From Granulicella sp. L56 (GTDB taxonomy: Bacteria; Acidobacteriota; Terriglobia; Terriglobales; Acidobacteriaceae): a DNA stretch of 64,000 nucleotides. The position numbers and the translations under genes are program-made. Below the pieces are notes generated by a model that did not search any database, was not told the origin of the DNA, and saw nothing but the letters and a program-made list of their open reading frames with translations. Each line of letters starts with the position of its first letter. Positions within the stretch are counted from its first letter, which is position 1. Of this stretch, positions 52,467 through 59,497 are shown in pieces. The stretch is from assembly GCF_009765835.1 (NCBI RefSeq), contig NZ_LMUS01000006.1:434001-498000 (forward strand), written 5' to 3'.

Positions 52467-52814
52467 ATGAAAATCAGAAATCTTGTATTGGGAGCTGTGG
52501 CAGCAGCGACACTGGTGTTCGTCCCCGGAAGCCTCATTGCGCAGGGACCACCACCGCCGGGATATCGCAACGGACCGCAGGGCTGGGAAAATGCTCCGTC
52601 GGGATATCAGCAGGATGTACAGCGCCGCGGTTTCCGCGACGGCATCGAGGGGGCACGCAAAGACTTCGGAAACCATCGCCGCCCCGATGTAAACAATCGC
52701 GATGAGTACAAGCGTCCCAGTGTTTCTGGCCGGGATCGCCGCGCCTATCGGGATGCGTTTCGCCGGGGCTATCAAGTGGGAGTTCAACATATCTACGGCG
52801 GCGGACGTCGTTGA
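52467..52814 (+). CDS. Small secreted basic protein
   Basis: The ATG at 52467 has AAGGAG 6 nt upstream, giving 115 residues with a clear signal peptide (MKIRNLVLGAVAAATLVFVP, cleavage near residue 26 after IAQ). The mature part is rich in Arg, Gly, Asn and Tyr (RRGFRDGIEGARKDFGNHRR, DVNNRDEYKRP, RDRRAYRDAFRRGYQVGVQ), with the repeated pattern RR-x-Y/F-RD-x-F-RRGY. It resembles small stress-related or surface proteins that are common in this bacterial group, but no function is known. It is followed by an intrinsic terminator, so it may be a single-gene unit inside the cdsA-dxr block. Confidence 0.75.
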   Translation: MKIRNLVLGAVAAATLVFVPGSLIAQGPPPPGYRNGPQGWENAPSGYQQDVQRRGFRDGIEGARKDFGNHRRPDVNNRDEYKRPSVSGRDRRAYRDAFRRGYQVGVQHIYGGGRR

Positions 52815-52831
52815 TCGAAGCAGAGAAAAGG

Positions 52832-52860
52832 AAAAGCCCCGGCCAAAAACCGGGGCTTTT
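52832..52860. terminator. Intrinsic terminator after the small secreted protein gene
   Basis: AAAAGCCCCGG (52832-52842) and CCGGGGCTTTT (52850-52860) form an 11-bp stem with a 7-nt loop, followed by TTCC. Its ending is repeated nearby (TTTTCCTGAACTC at 52858 and again at 52874). It implies a new promoter for dxr in 52865-52940. Confidence 0.88.
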
Positions 52861-52947
52861 TCCTGAACTCCACCTTTTCCTGAACTCACAAGGTCAAATG
52901 AATGGGAGATCTATGTATAAGCTCCATTGTCTGAGAAAATAAGCTTC

Positions 52948-54156
52948 GTGAAAAAATTAGCAATCCTCGGTTCTACCGGCTCCATCGGTCACAGCACGCT
53001 CTCCATCTGCGAGTCCTTTCCCGACCGCTACCAAGTCATCTCATTGGCCGCAGGCCAAAACGTTGAAGCAGCCTTGGCTCAGTGCGTCCGCTGGCGACCG
53101 AAGGTCATCTCCATCGCCACAGAGGAGCTGGCAGCCGAGCTTCAAAGCCGCCTCAAGGCCGCGGGTATCAACGGCATCGAAGTCGTCCACGGCACTCCAG
53201 GAACCATCCACGTCGCTACGCTCCCCGAAGTAGACTTCGTCGTCTCCGCCATCGTCGGCGTAGCGGGACTCGAAGCCACCTACGCCGCCGTCTGCGCGGG
53301 CAAGACCATCGGCCTCGCCAACAAGGAGTGCCTCGTAGCCGCGGGCGAGCTCATTATCGCCGCAGCGAAGGAGCACAACGTAGCCCTGCTCCCCATCGAC
53401 TCCGAGCACAACGCCGTCCACCAGGCCATGCGCGGAGGCACGCCCGCCGAGGTCAAGCAGATCTGGCTCACTGCCTCAGGCGGTCCATTCCGCAACACCC
53501 CGCTCGCCGACTTCGAGCACATCACGCCCGCACAGGCGCTCAAGCATCCCACCTGGGTCATGGGCCAGCGCATCACCATCGACTCGGCCACCATGATGAA
53601 CAAGGGCTTCGAGGTCATCGAGGCCTGCCGCCTCTTCAACCTGCCCCCGGCGCAGGTCCGCACCACCATCCACCCCCAGTCCACCGTGCACTCCCTGGTT
53701 GAGTTCGTCGACGGCAGCATTCTCGCCCAGATCTCGGTCACCGATATGCGCCTACCTATCCTCTACGCTTTGGCCTACCCCGAGCGCGTCGCCGTCTCCG
53801 AAAAAGACAACCTCACCTTTGACCTGGCTACGCTGAGTCAGCTCGATTTCTCGCAGCCCGACCTCACCCGTTTCCCCTGCCTTCGCCTCGCCTACGAAGC
53901 CGCCGAAGCGGGTGGCAAAGCGCCCATCGCCCTCAACGCCGCCGACGAGATCGCCGTCGCCGCCTTCCTCAATCCCGACCCCGCCAAGGCCATCCCTTTT
54001 ATGGGTATTCCGCGTACAATTGAAGATGTGCTGATCGAAACCTCCGGCCCGCGTCCGACCACCATCCAGCAAGTGCTGGAGGCAGACCTTGCCGCGAGAG
54101 AGTGTGCACGCGAAGTGATCGCCCGGCAGTTCACCGGCACTTCTCGAAATCGGTAA
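52948..54156 (+). CDS. dxr: 1-deoxy-D-xylulose 5-phosphate reductoisomerase
   Basis: The first committed enzyme of the non-mevalonate isoprenoid pathway, giving MEP. Motifs: the N-terminal LAILGSTGSIGHSTL (NADPH loop), NKECLVAAGELI, PIDSEHNAVHQ (the Asp/Glu metal ligands) and the long C-terminal helix. The usual Dxr opening KKLAILGSTGSIG begins right after a GTG at 52948; a TTG 21 bp earlier has no better support. The size of 402 residues is normal. It precedes rseP by 41 bp. UppS and CdsA upstream use its product chain or its pathway. Confidence 0.96.
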   Translation: MKKLAILGSTGSIGHSTLSICESFPDRYQVISLAAGQNVEAALAQCVRWRPKVISIATEELAAELQSRLKAAGINGIEVVHGTPGTIHVATLPEVDFVVSAIVGVAGLEATYAAVCAGKTIGLANKECLVAAGELIIAAAKEHNVALLPIDSEHNAVHQAMRGGTPAEVKQIWLTASGGPFRNTPLADFEHITPAQALKHPTWVMGQRITIDSATMMNKGFEVIEACRLFNLPPAQVRTTIHPQSTVHSLVEFVDGSILAQISVTDMRLPILYALAYPERVAVSEKDNLTFDLATLSQLDFSQPDLTRFPCLRLAYEAAEAGGKAPIALNAADEIAVAAFLNPDPAKAIPFMGIPRTIEDVLIETSGPRPTTIQQVLEADLAARECAREVIARQFTGTSRNR

Positions 54157-54197
54157 CCCACAACTTTCCCTATCAGCAACGAGGTCTCCACTCTTCC

Positions 54198-55553
54198 ATG
54201 TCGACAGTCATTCAGCTTGCCATCGTCCTTGGCATCATGGTTCTGGTGCACGAACTCGGGCACTTTATCGTCGCCAAGCTCTGCCGCGTGCGCGTCGAAG
54301 TCTTCTCCATCGGCTTCGGCACCCGCCTCTTCGGCTTCAAGCGTGGCGACACCGACTACCGCCTCAGCCTTCTCCCCCTTGGCGGCTACGTCAAGATGTC
54401 GGGTGAGATGCCCGGCGAGACCAAGAGCGACGATCCCGGCGAACTGGAGAACCATCCCCGCTGGCAGCGCGTCCTCATCGCCCTTGCTGGCCCCTTTTTC
54501 AACTTCCTGCTCGCCATCGCCTTGATGACCGGCGTCTACATGGTTCACAACGAGGTGCAGGCTTACCTCAACGGACCGGCCCACGTCGATTACGTCTCCC
54601 TCAATACCCCTGCCGCGCGCACCGGCATTCAGAGCGGCGACACCGTCGTCCACTACGACACTGTCGAAAACCCGACATGGGACCAGTTAGCCATCCGCTC
54701 CCTGTTGAACCTCAACCAGAACATCGCCTTCTCCTACGTCCACAACGGCCAGCGAACCAATACCAAATTCTTCGTTGAAGCTAAAGGTGGCGCGGAGAAT
54801 TTCGCTCTCGACGATCTGGGTTTGACCCCTCTCATGCAGGACGCGCCGATTCAGGTCAGCAGCCTCGACGGCGAGGAGAAGCTTCCGGCCGTACGCGCCG
54901 GAATGAAGCCCGGAGACCAGTTAGAATCCATCGACGGAATCCATCTTCACTCCGTCTATTCCCTGCACGCCTACCTGCAGGACAACGGCGGCAAGCCGGT
55001 CTCTCTCGTGATCGGCCGTAACGGAGCCACTCTTCCTATCAACCTCACTCCAGTCCTCGGAGATGCAGGAGACGGTACAAAGTATTACCAACTCGGCTTC
55101 CTCCCCGTTCCGCCTCCAGTCAAGGTTGAGCGCCTTCCCTTCGGACAAGCTGTAGTCGCCTCTTGGAAGTTCAACAAGAAAGGCTCCATGCTGATCGTCG
55201 AAGTCCTCAAGCGCATGTTCACGCGCCAGGTCTCGGTGCGCAGCCTGAGCGGTCCCATTGGCATCGGCCAGCAGATCCACGAGGCCGTCGGCATGCCCGG
55301 CTGGATGCCTATTATTGGCCTGATGGCCTACATTTCGCTTAATCTAGGCATCTTCAACCTGCTGCCCATCCCCATCCTTGACGGCGGCATGATCCTCTTC
55401 CTCATCATCGAGAGCATCATTCGCCGCGACGTCAATCAGCAGTTCAAAGAGCGTGTCTACCAGGTGGCCTTCGTCTGCATCATCCTCTTCGCAGCCTTCG
55501 TCATCTTCAACGACATCACCAAGCTTTCCCTCTTCACCAAAGTCAAACCGTAA
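54198..55553 (+). CDS. rseP: Site-2 membrane metalloprotease RseP
   Basis: An M50 intramembrane protease that cleaves anti-sigma factors and remnant signal peptides. Motifs: HELGH at residues 18-22 (LVHELGHFIVAKLCRVRVEV), two PDZ-like segments (the LNTPAARTGIQSGDTVVHY region and the AVRAGMKPGDQLESIDG region) and the third metal ligand in PIPILDGGMI near the C terminus, with the membrane helices in between. The ATG at 54198 (MSTVIQLAIVLGIMVL) is taken; the 96-bp longer frame overlaps dxr. It shares the operon with dxr, and the order dxr-rseP is widespread in bacteria. Confidence 0.94.
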   Translation: MSTVIQLAIVLGIMVLVHELGHFIVAKLCRVRVEVFSIGFGTRLFGFKRGDTDYRLSLLPLGGYVKMSGEMPGETKSDDPGELENHPRWQRVLIALAGPFFNFLLAIALMTGVYMVHNEVQAYLNGPAHVDYVSLNTPAARTGIQSGDTVVHYDTVENPTWDQLAIRSLLNLNQNIAFSYVHNGQRTNTKFFVEAKGGAENFALDDLGLTPLMQDAPIQVSSLDGEEKLPAVRAGMKPGDQLESIDGIHLHSVYSLHAYLQDNGGKPVSLVIGRNGATLPINLTPVLGDAGDGTKYYQLGFLPVPPPVKVERLPFGQAVVASWKFNKKGSMLIVEVLKRMFTRQVSVRSLSGPIGIGQQIHEAVGMPGWMPIIGLMAYISLNLGIFNLLPIPILDGGMILFLIIESIIRRDVNQQFKERVYQVAFVCIILFAAFVIFNDITKLSLFTKVKP

Positions 55554-55598
55554 GTTGTCTTTGCCACTGAAATTACTTTGTCACCCTCTTGTCTTTGC

Positions 55599-55624
55599 TT
55601 TTGGGATTAGCGTGGGGCTTTAGC
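55599..55624 (+). repeat. Left half of a palindromic repeat pair interrupted by the IS481 element
   Basis: The sequence TTGGGATTAGCGTGGGGCTTTAGC (key parts: TTGGGATTAGCGT, then GGGGCTTTAGC) stops at the insertion junction and resumes with CCCATGG at 56660 beyond the second target-site copy. The restored centre is the palindrome GGGGCTTTAGCCCC. It is the inverse counterpart of the repeat at 56684-56712. Confidence 0.85.
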
Positions 55625-56570
55625 TGTGGTGTCTCAACAGGTTGTTGACATCGAGTCCTGAACGGCTGATTGGTGGTGCCTGGTTGAGGCTAGCATGCGG
55701 CCTGTGCCAGTTGTACTGGTGGGTCCATGGTTTGAGTGAGGCTGCGCGCTCGGCGGAGTTCTCGTATCTGCGAGCGTAGGCCCATTCCCGGATGACTGTT
55801 TGGATGAAGCGCTCGGCCTTTCCGTTGGTGCGCGGCGTGTAGATGCGAGTTCGCTTGTGAGTGATGCCGAGATCGCGGCATGCGTTGGCGAAGTGGTGCG
55901 CGTAGAAGCAGGACCCGTTGTCGGTGAGCACGCGCCGGGTGGTGATGCCGAAGCGCTGGAACCAGGTTGTGGCTTCGTTGAGGAAGGCGGCTGACGAGTT
56001 GGCTGTCTCGTCCGGATAGAGCGCCGTGTAGGCGATGCGCGAGTGGTCGTCGATGGCGACGTAGAGGAACTCCCAGCCTGCGCCGCGGGTCTCGTCGCGC
56101 GGATCTCCGGTGATGCGATGGCCAGCCTTGACGATGCGGGCGAACTTCTTGATGTCGAGGTGCAGCAGGTCGCCCGGAGCGTCATGCTCATAGCGCACCA
56201 CGGGCACGTATGGCTCCAGATGCCGCGCCTTGTTGAGCCTGAGCCGTTGAAGGATGCGGCTGACCGTAGCCCGGCTCAGCCCGGTGGCCTGCGCGATCCG
56301 CACGCCTGTCCAGCGTTCCCGGCGAAGGCTCTCCACACGAACGATCTGCTCGGAACAGACTGGATGGCGTACCCGGTGGGGACGCGAGCTGCGGTCGGCA
56401 AGAGCAGCCATGCCGCCCTCGCGATACCGCCGGACCCACTTGGCCGCCGTCTGGCGGCTGATCTTGTGCTCGGCTGACGCCTCGCACAAGCCCAGCCGCC
56501 CCTCCACCACAGCACGACACATCGGCTCTCGACCATGCACCCTCAAACGGGCATGATGGTGATAGTCCAT
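55620..56570 (-). CDS. IS481-family transposase
   Basis: A 316-residue DDE transposase starting at the ATG at 56570 (MDYHHHARLRVHGREP) with GGAGG 4 nt upstream. An N-terminal helix-turn-helix (KISRQTAAKWVRRYREGGMA) is followed by the integrase core: the first Asp in DLLHLDIKKFARI, the second in IDDHSRIAYTALYPDE and the Glu in NGKAERFIQTVIREW. All three acidic residues are intact, so it may be active. The reading frame runs out of the element: the last codon's final two bases and the stop codon TAA are supplied by the duplicated host sequence (55620-55624). Confidence 0.93.
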   Translation of the reverse strand: MDYHHHARLRVHGREPMCRAVVEGRLGLCEASAEHKISRQTAAKWVRRYREGGMAALADRSSRPHRVRHPVCSEQIVRVESLRRERWTGVRIAQATGLSRATVSRILQRLRLNKARHLEPYVPVVRYEHDAPGDLLHLDIKKFARIVKAGHRITGDPRDETRGAGWEFLYVAIDDHSRIAYTALYPDETANSSAAFLNEATTWFQRFGITTRRVLTDNGSCFYAHHFANACRDLGITHKRTRIYTPRTNGKAERFIQTVIREWAYARRYENSAERAASLKPWTHQYNWHRPHASLNQAPPISRSGLDVNNLLRHHS

Positions 56571-56653
56571 CTGACCTCCGAAAAAACTTATTGCTCGCAC
56601 AATCAGCTTCTTCGTTCTCGGTCAGATGGACAACAACCTATTGAAACTTCACA
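55625..56653 (-). mobile_element. IS481-family insertion sequence, complete, with 6-bp target duplication
   Basis: The 1029-bp element has imperfect terminal inverted repeats: left TGTGGTGTCTCAACAGG... (55625-55647) and right (reverse complement of 56631-56653) TGTGAAGTTTCAATAGG..., 19 of 23 positions equal, ending in GTTGTTG. TTTAGC is duplicated exactly on both sides (55619-55624 and 56654-56659), so this is an intact and probably recent insertion. It disrupted a REP-like palindrome pair, not a gene. It carries a single transposase gene on the minus strand. Confidence 0.93.
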
Positions 56654-56683
56654 TTTAGCCCCATGGTTTGCCGCAATGGGTCG

Positions 56684-56712
56684 TAGGGCTAAAGCCCTAC
56701 GCTAATCCCAAA
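56684..56712 (-). repeat. Right half of the palindromic repeat pair, inverted copy
   Basis: Read on the minus strand it gives TTTGGGATTAGCGTAGGG followed by CTTTAGCCCTA, 26 of 27 positions equal to the left copy at 55599-55624 plus its continuation at 56660. The two copies in opposite orientation form a doublet of the BIME kind. Its own centre is the palindrome TAGGGCTTTAGCCCTA. It lies 22 bp from the end of the DHH gene, where it could also act as a terminator. Confidence 0.8.
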
Positions 56713-56733
56713 CGACGGATCTTTCAGTTATCT

Positions 56734-57714
56734 TTACGCTGAAGCCTGCAACTCAGCCACAATCTCTCCAACAGCCTTCCGCGCCTCGTCCTCACTGTCA
56801 GGAGGGAAACTGATCGCCCCCACCCGAGCATGGCCGCCCCCGCCATAACGCTCGCAGATCGCCGCAAGATTTGCCAACTCATCGGACGTCTTCTTCGTCC
56901 ACGGATTCGTTCCCACAGAGACCTTCGTCCTGAAACTGGACTTGCTCAATCCCACGTTGTACGTCCCCTCGGGAAGTAAATAGTAGGGAATAAATTTGTT
57001 GTATCCCTCCGTAGGCTGATCGGTAATGTCGAACGTGATCACGCCCTTGTCCACCGTCGCCCGCGAACGAATCAGTTCAATCGCAGCCCGGTGGCGCTCC
57101 ATCAACGGTCCCAACAGCACCTGCACAAACTCCTGATCGAGCACCGCCTGTAACGGCATCTCTGTCAGCAGCGGAATCAGTCGCTGCACCAGATTGTCGT
57201 CAGTAGAACTCTCAATCACCATGGTCAATTTCATCGCCGGAGCAGCCATCTCCACGGCAGCCTGCGCGCTCTCGTACTTTGCACCATCGACGATGTTTGC
57301 CCACTTGATCAGCTCCCCCAGAGGCGCTGTGTCAAACCCGAAATTGAGCTGCGCGATATCGGCGATCAGGCTTGTGCACGAAATATAGTTCGGGTCATAA
57401 AACTTCCGCATCCGCTCAGAGCCGTCGGTCTGTCCCCGCTCAAAATCCTTCTGGTCATCCGGCGTAAGAAACGCGCTCAGGTGATGATCGAACCACCACG
57501 TCACCTTGGGCGAAGCTGAATATTTAAAATCGACAATCGCATTCTCGCCATCGACAAACTCGCCCTCATCGAACAGCGCTCCCGCCCGATGCACCAGCCC
57601 TCGATAGTCATATTGGTCGCCGCCGCCGATGCACTCTTTATGAAATCGCGTAAACACCGACGCCGAGCAGGCCCCATCGAAACATTTATCGTGATAAAAA
57701 ATCCGGCAATTCAA
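56734..57714 (-). CDS. DHH-family phosphoesterase (RecJ/NrnA-like)
   Basis: A 326-residue protein with the DHH-phosphoesterase pattern: RIFYHDKCFDGACSA (metal-binding opening), VTWWFDHHLSAF (Asp76-His77-His78) and the C-terminal DHHA1-like ending CERYGGGGHARVGAISF. It probably hydrolyses short nucleotides or oligo-RNA, like NrnA, or another phosphoester. The start is a TTG at 57714, preceded by AGGAG at 7 nt; the longer ATG frame upstream would overlap the antiporter gene (stop at 57749). It is 34 bp after that gene and probably cotranscribed with it. Confidence 0.88.
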   Translation of the reverse strand: MNCRIFYHDKCFDGACSASVFTRFHKECIGGGDQYDYRGLVHRAGALFDEGEFVDGENAIVDFKYSASPKVTWWFDHHLSAFLTPDDQKDFERGQTDGSERMRKFYDPNYISCTSLIADIAQLNFGFDTAPLGELIKWANIVDGAKYESAQAAVEMAAPAMKLTMVIESSTDDNLVQRLIPLLTEMPLQAVLDQEFVQVLLGPLMERHRAAIELIRSRATVDKGVITFDITDQPTEGYNKFIPYYLLPEGTYNVGLSKSSFRTKVSVGTNPWTKKTSDELANLAAICERYGGGGHARVGAISFPPDSEDEARKAVGEIVAELQASA

Positions 57715-57748
57715 GCAGCATCTCCTATGAACCTCTAAGTCTAACTCG

Positions 57749-59368
57749 CTACAGCCGCGCCACCTGATATCTGCTCTCTTCCAGATCAAATTCCCGCTCC
57801 ATCGTTCGCAGAACATCGTCGCTGATGCGCCCCTCGTCGCGCAGCCGAATGATCGCTCGCCGTTCCGCCTGCACCGCCCCTTCGCCAGCCTCAATTACCT
57901 GCCGGTACGTCTGCGAGCCATGTCCATGAGCGTCTTCCCCATGCCCCGACTCGACCTCCGCCAGCCGGTGCTGGTACCGGTCCAGCAGATCATCGAAGGC
58001 GTGAAAGTACGCATCCCCACAGTTCTTCCTTCCCTCCTCCAGATACGCAATCGCCTCTTGCAGCGCGATCTTGCGCGCCTCTCGCTCCTCCACGCTCATT
58101 CCCGTGGCCCCTGCCAACCCAAGCACACGAATCAGCGACGGCAACGTCAACCCCTGTACGACCAGCGTCACCAGAATCACGCAAAAGGCCAGAAACACAA
58201 TCAGGTTTCTCGGCCCAAATGTCCTTCCGTCGCCCAGCACCTCCGGTACCGAGATCGCCGCCGCCAACGCCACCACGCCCCGCATCCCAGTCCACCCAAT
58301 CACAAAAACATCACGCGCACCCGGCGGCTTTTCCCCATGGCCCGACCATCGCCGCAGCAGATAAGCCATCTTCACCGCAGGAAAGACCCAGACCACCCGC
58401 AGCACAATCAGAATCACGCTGAAGATTGCGCCATACTCCAGCAGTGTCACCATGCCATACGCGCCGCGAATGCCCGCCAGCACATAAGGCAGTTGCAACC
58501 CAATCAGCACGAACACCAGACCATTCAGAATGAAGGTCAAAGCGTCCCATACCCCCATCACCTGAATGCGCACACCCGGCGAAAAGAAGGTCGCACTCTT
58601 ACGGCTCAGATAAAGTCCGCACGCCACCACCGCCAGCACGCCAGAAGCGCGTATATGCTCGCCTGCCAGATAGGCGGCATAGGGCACAACAACGCTCACC
58701 ACAATCTCTACCGGCCCGTCGTCGATGAACTTCTCCAGCCATCCCACAACTACGCCGATCAGCAAACCGACCCCAACACCACCGACGATCAGATACAGCA
58801 GCCGGAGAATTCCGCCACCCACCGACGGCGTCTCGCCCCGCATAATGATGCTCAACCCAAGTTCGAGCGCCAGCAGGCCCGTCGCATCGTTCAGCAGGCT
58901 CTCTCCCTCCAGAATGTCGACAATGCGCCGCGGCAGCCCAATCGACCGCGCAATGGAAGTCGCCGCAATCGCATCGGTCGTCGCTACCACTGCGCCCAGC
59001 AGAAATCCAGCCTTCCAGTCCAGTGCGGTAATAAAGTGCTCGGAAACTACAGCGACGCCCCACACCGTGAAGCCCACCAGCCCCACCGCCAGCAGCGAGA
59101 TCAGCACAAGGTTATGGCGAAACTCCCGCCACGACGTACCCCACGCCGCCGAGTAAAGCAGCGGCGGCAGAAAGATCAGGAACACAAGGCTGGGATCCAG
59201 CGGTACCCGTGGCATGTGCGGAACAAAACTAATGACCAGCCCCGCCAACACCAGCACAATCGGATAAGGCACCTTCAACCGGTGCGCTATCACCGCAAAC
59301 ACCGCCACCATAATCAGCAGCAGCAGAATCACCGTCTCTAGCGCATGAAGACCCGTTCCTGAAGGCAT
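57749..59368 (-). CDS. CPA1-type Na+/H+ antiporter
   Basis: A 539-residue integral membrane protein with about 12 helices (PYPIVLVLAGLVISFVP, LVLISLLAVGLVGFTVWGVA and others), then a C-terminal soluble tail of about 120 residues containing helical charged sequence (EREARKIALQEAIAYLEEG). The catalytic helix signature ILEGESLLNDATGLLALELG is that of the NhaP/CPA1 family, with the DILEGE and Asn-Asp pair intact; an additional GWTGMRGVVALAAA motif agrees. It exchanges Na+ (or K+) for protons to control internal pH. The ATG has AAGGAGGT 7 nt upstream, a near-perfect Shine-Dalgarno. The DHH phosphoesterase follows. Confidence 0.93.
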   Translation of the reverse strand: MPSGTGLHALETVILLLLIMVAVFAVIAHRLKVPYPIVLVLAGLVISFVPHMPRVPLDPSLVFLIFLPPLLYSAAWGTSWREFRHNLVLISLLAVGLVGFTVWGVAVVSEHFITALDWKAGFLLGAVVATTDAIAATSIARSIGLPRRIVDILEGESLLNDATGLLALELGLSIIMRGETPSVGGGILRLLYLIVGGVGVGLLIGVVVGWLEKFIDDGPVEIVVSVVVPYAAYLAGEHIRASGVLAVVACGLYLSRKSATFFSPGVRIQVMGVWDALTFILNGLVFVLIGLQLPYVLAGIRGAYGMVTLLEYGAIFSVILIVLRVVWVFPAVKMAYLLRRWSGHGEKPPGARDVFVIGWTGMRGVVALAAAISVPEVLGDGRTFGPRNLIVFLAFCVILVTLVVQGLTLPSLIRVLGLAGATGMSVEEREARKIALQEAIAYLEEGRKNCGDAYFHAFDDLLDRYQHRLAEVESGHGEDAHGHGSQTYRQVIEAGEGAVQAERRAIIRLRDEGRISDDVLRTMEREFDLEESRYQVARL

Positions 59369-59497
59369 CCAATCGACCTCCTTTCCTCAAAGCTGCGAAG
59401 TGCCCAACTTGCCTGTGTCCAATACCTCCGAGCATATCAGCGCGTCGGCCCGTCTCGACACCCCATCAAGCGCAGCATTTAGACTTTGAATCAGCAC

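Noticed and set aside
57920..59341. Open reading frame of 473 codons on the plus strand, opposite the antiporter gene
   Set aside because: It is rich in Arg, Gln and His with no domain, and mirrors the codon structure of the antiporter, which has clear family motifs and a strong ribosome-binding site. A typical antisense shadow in GC-rich DNA.
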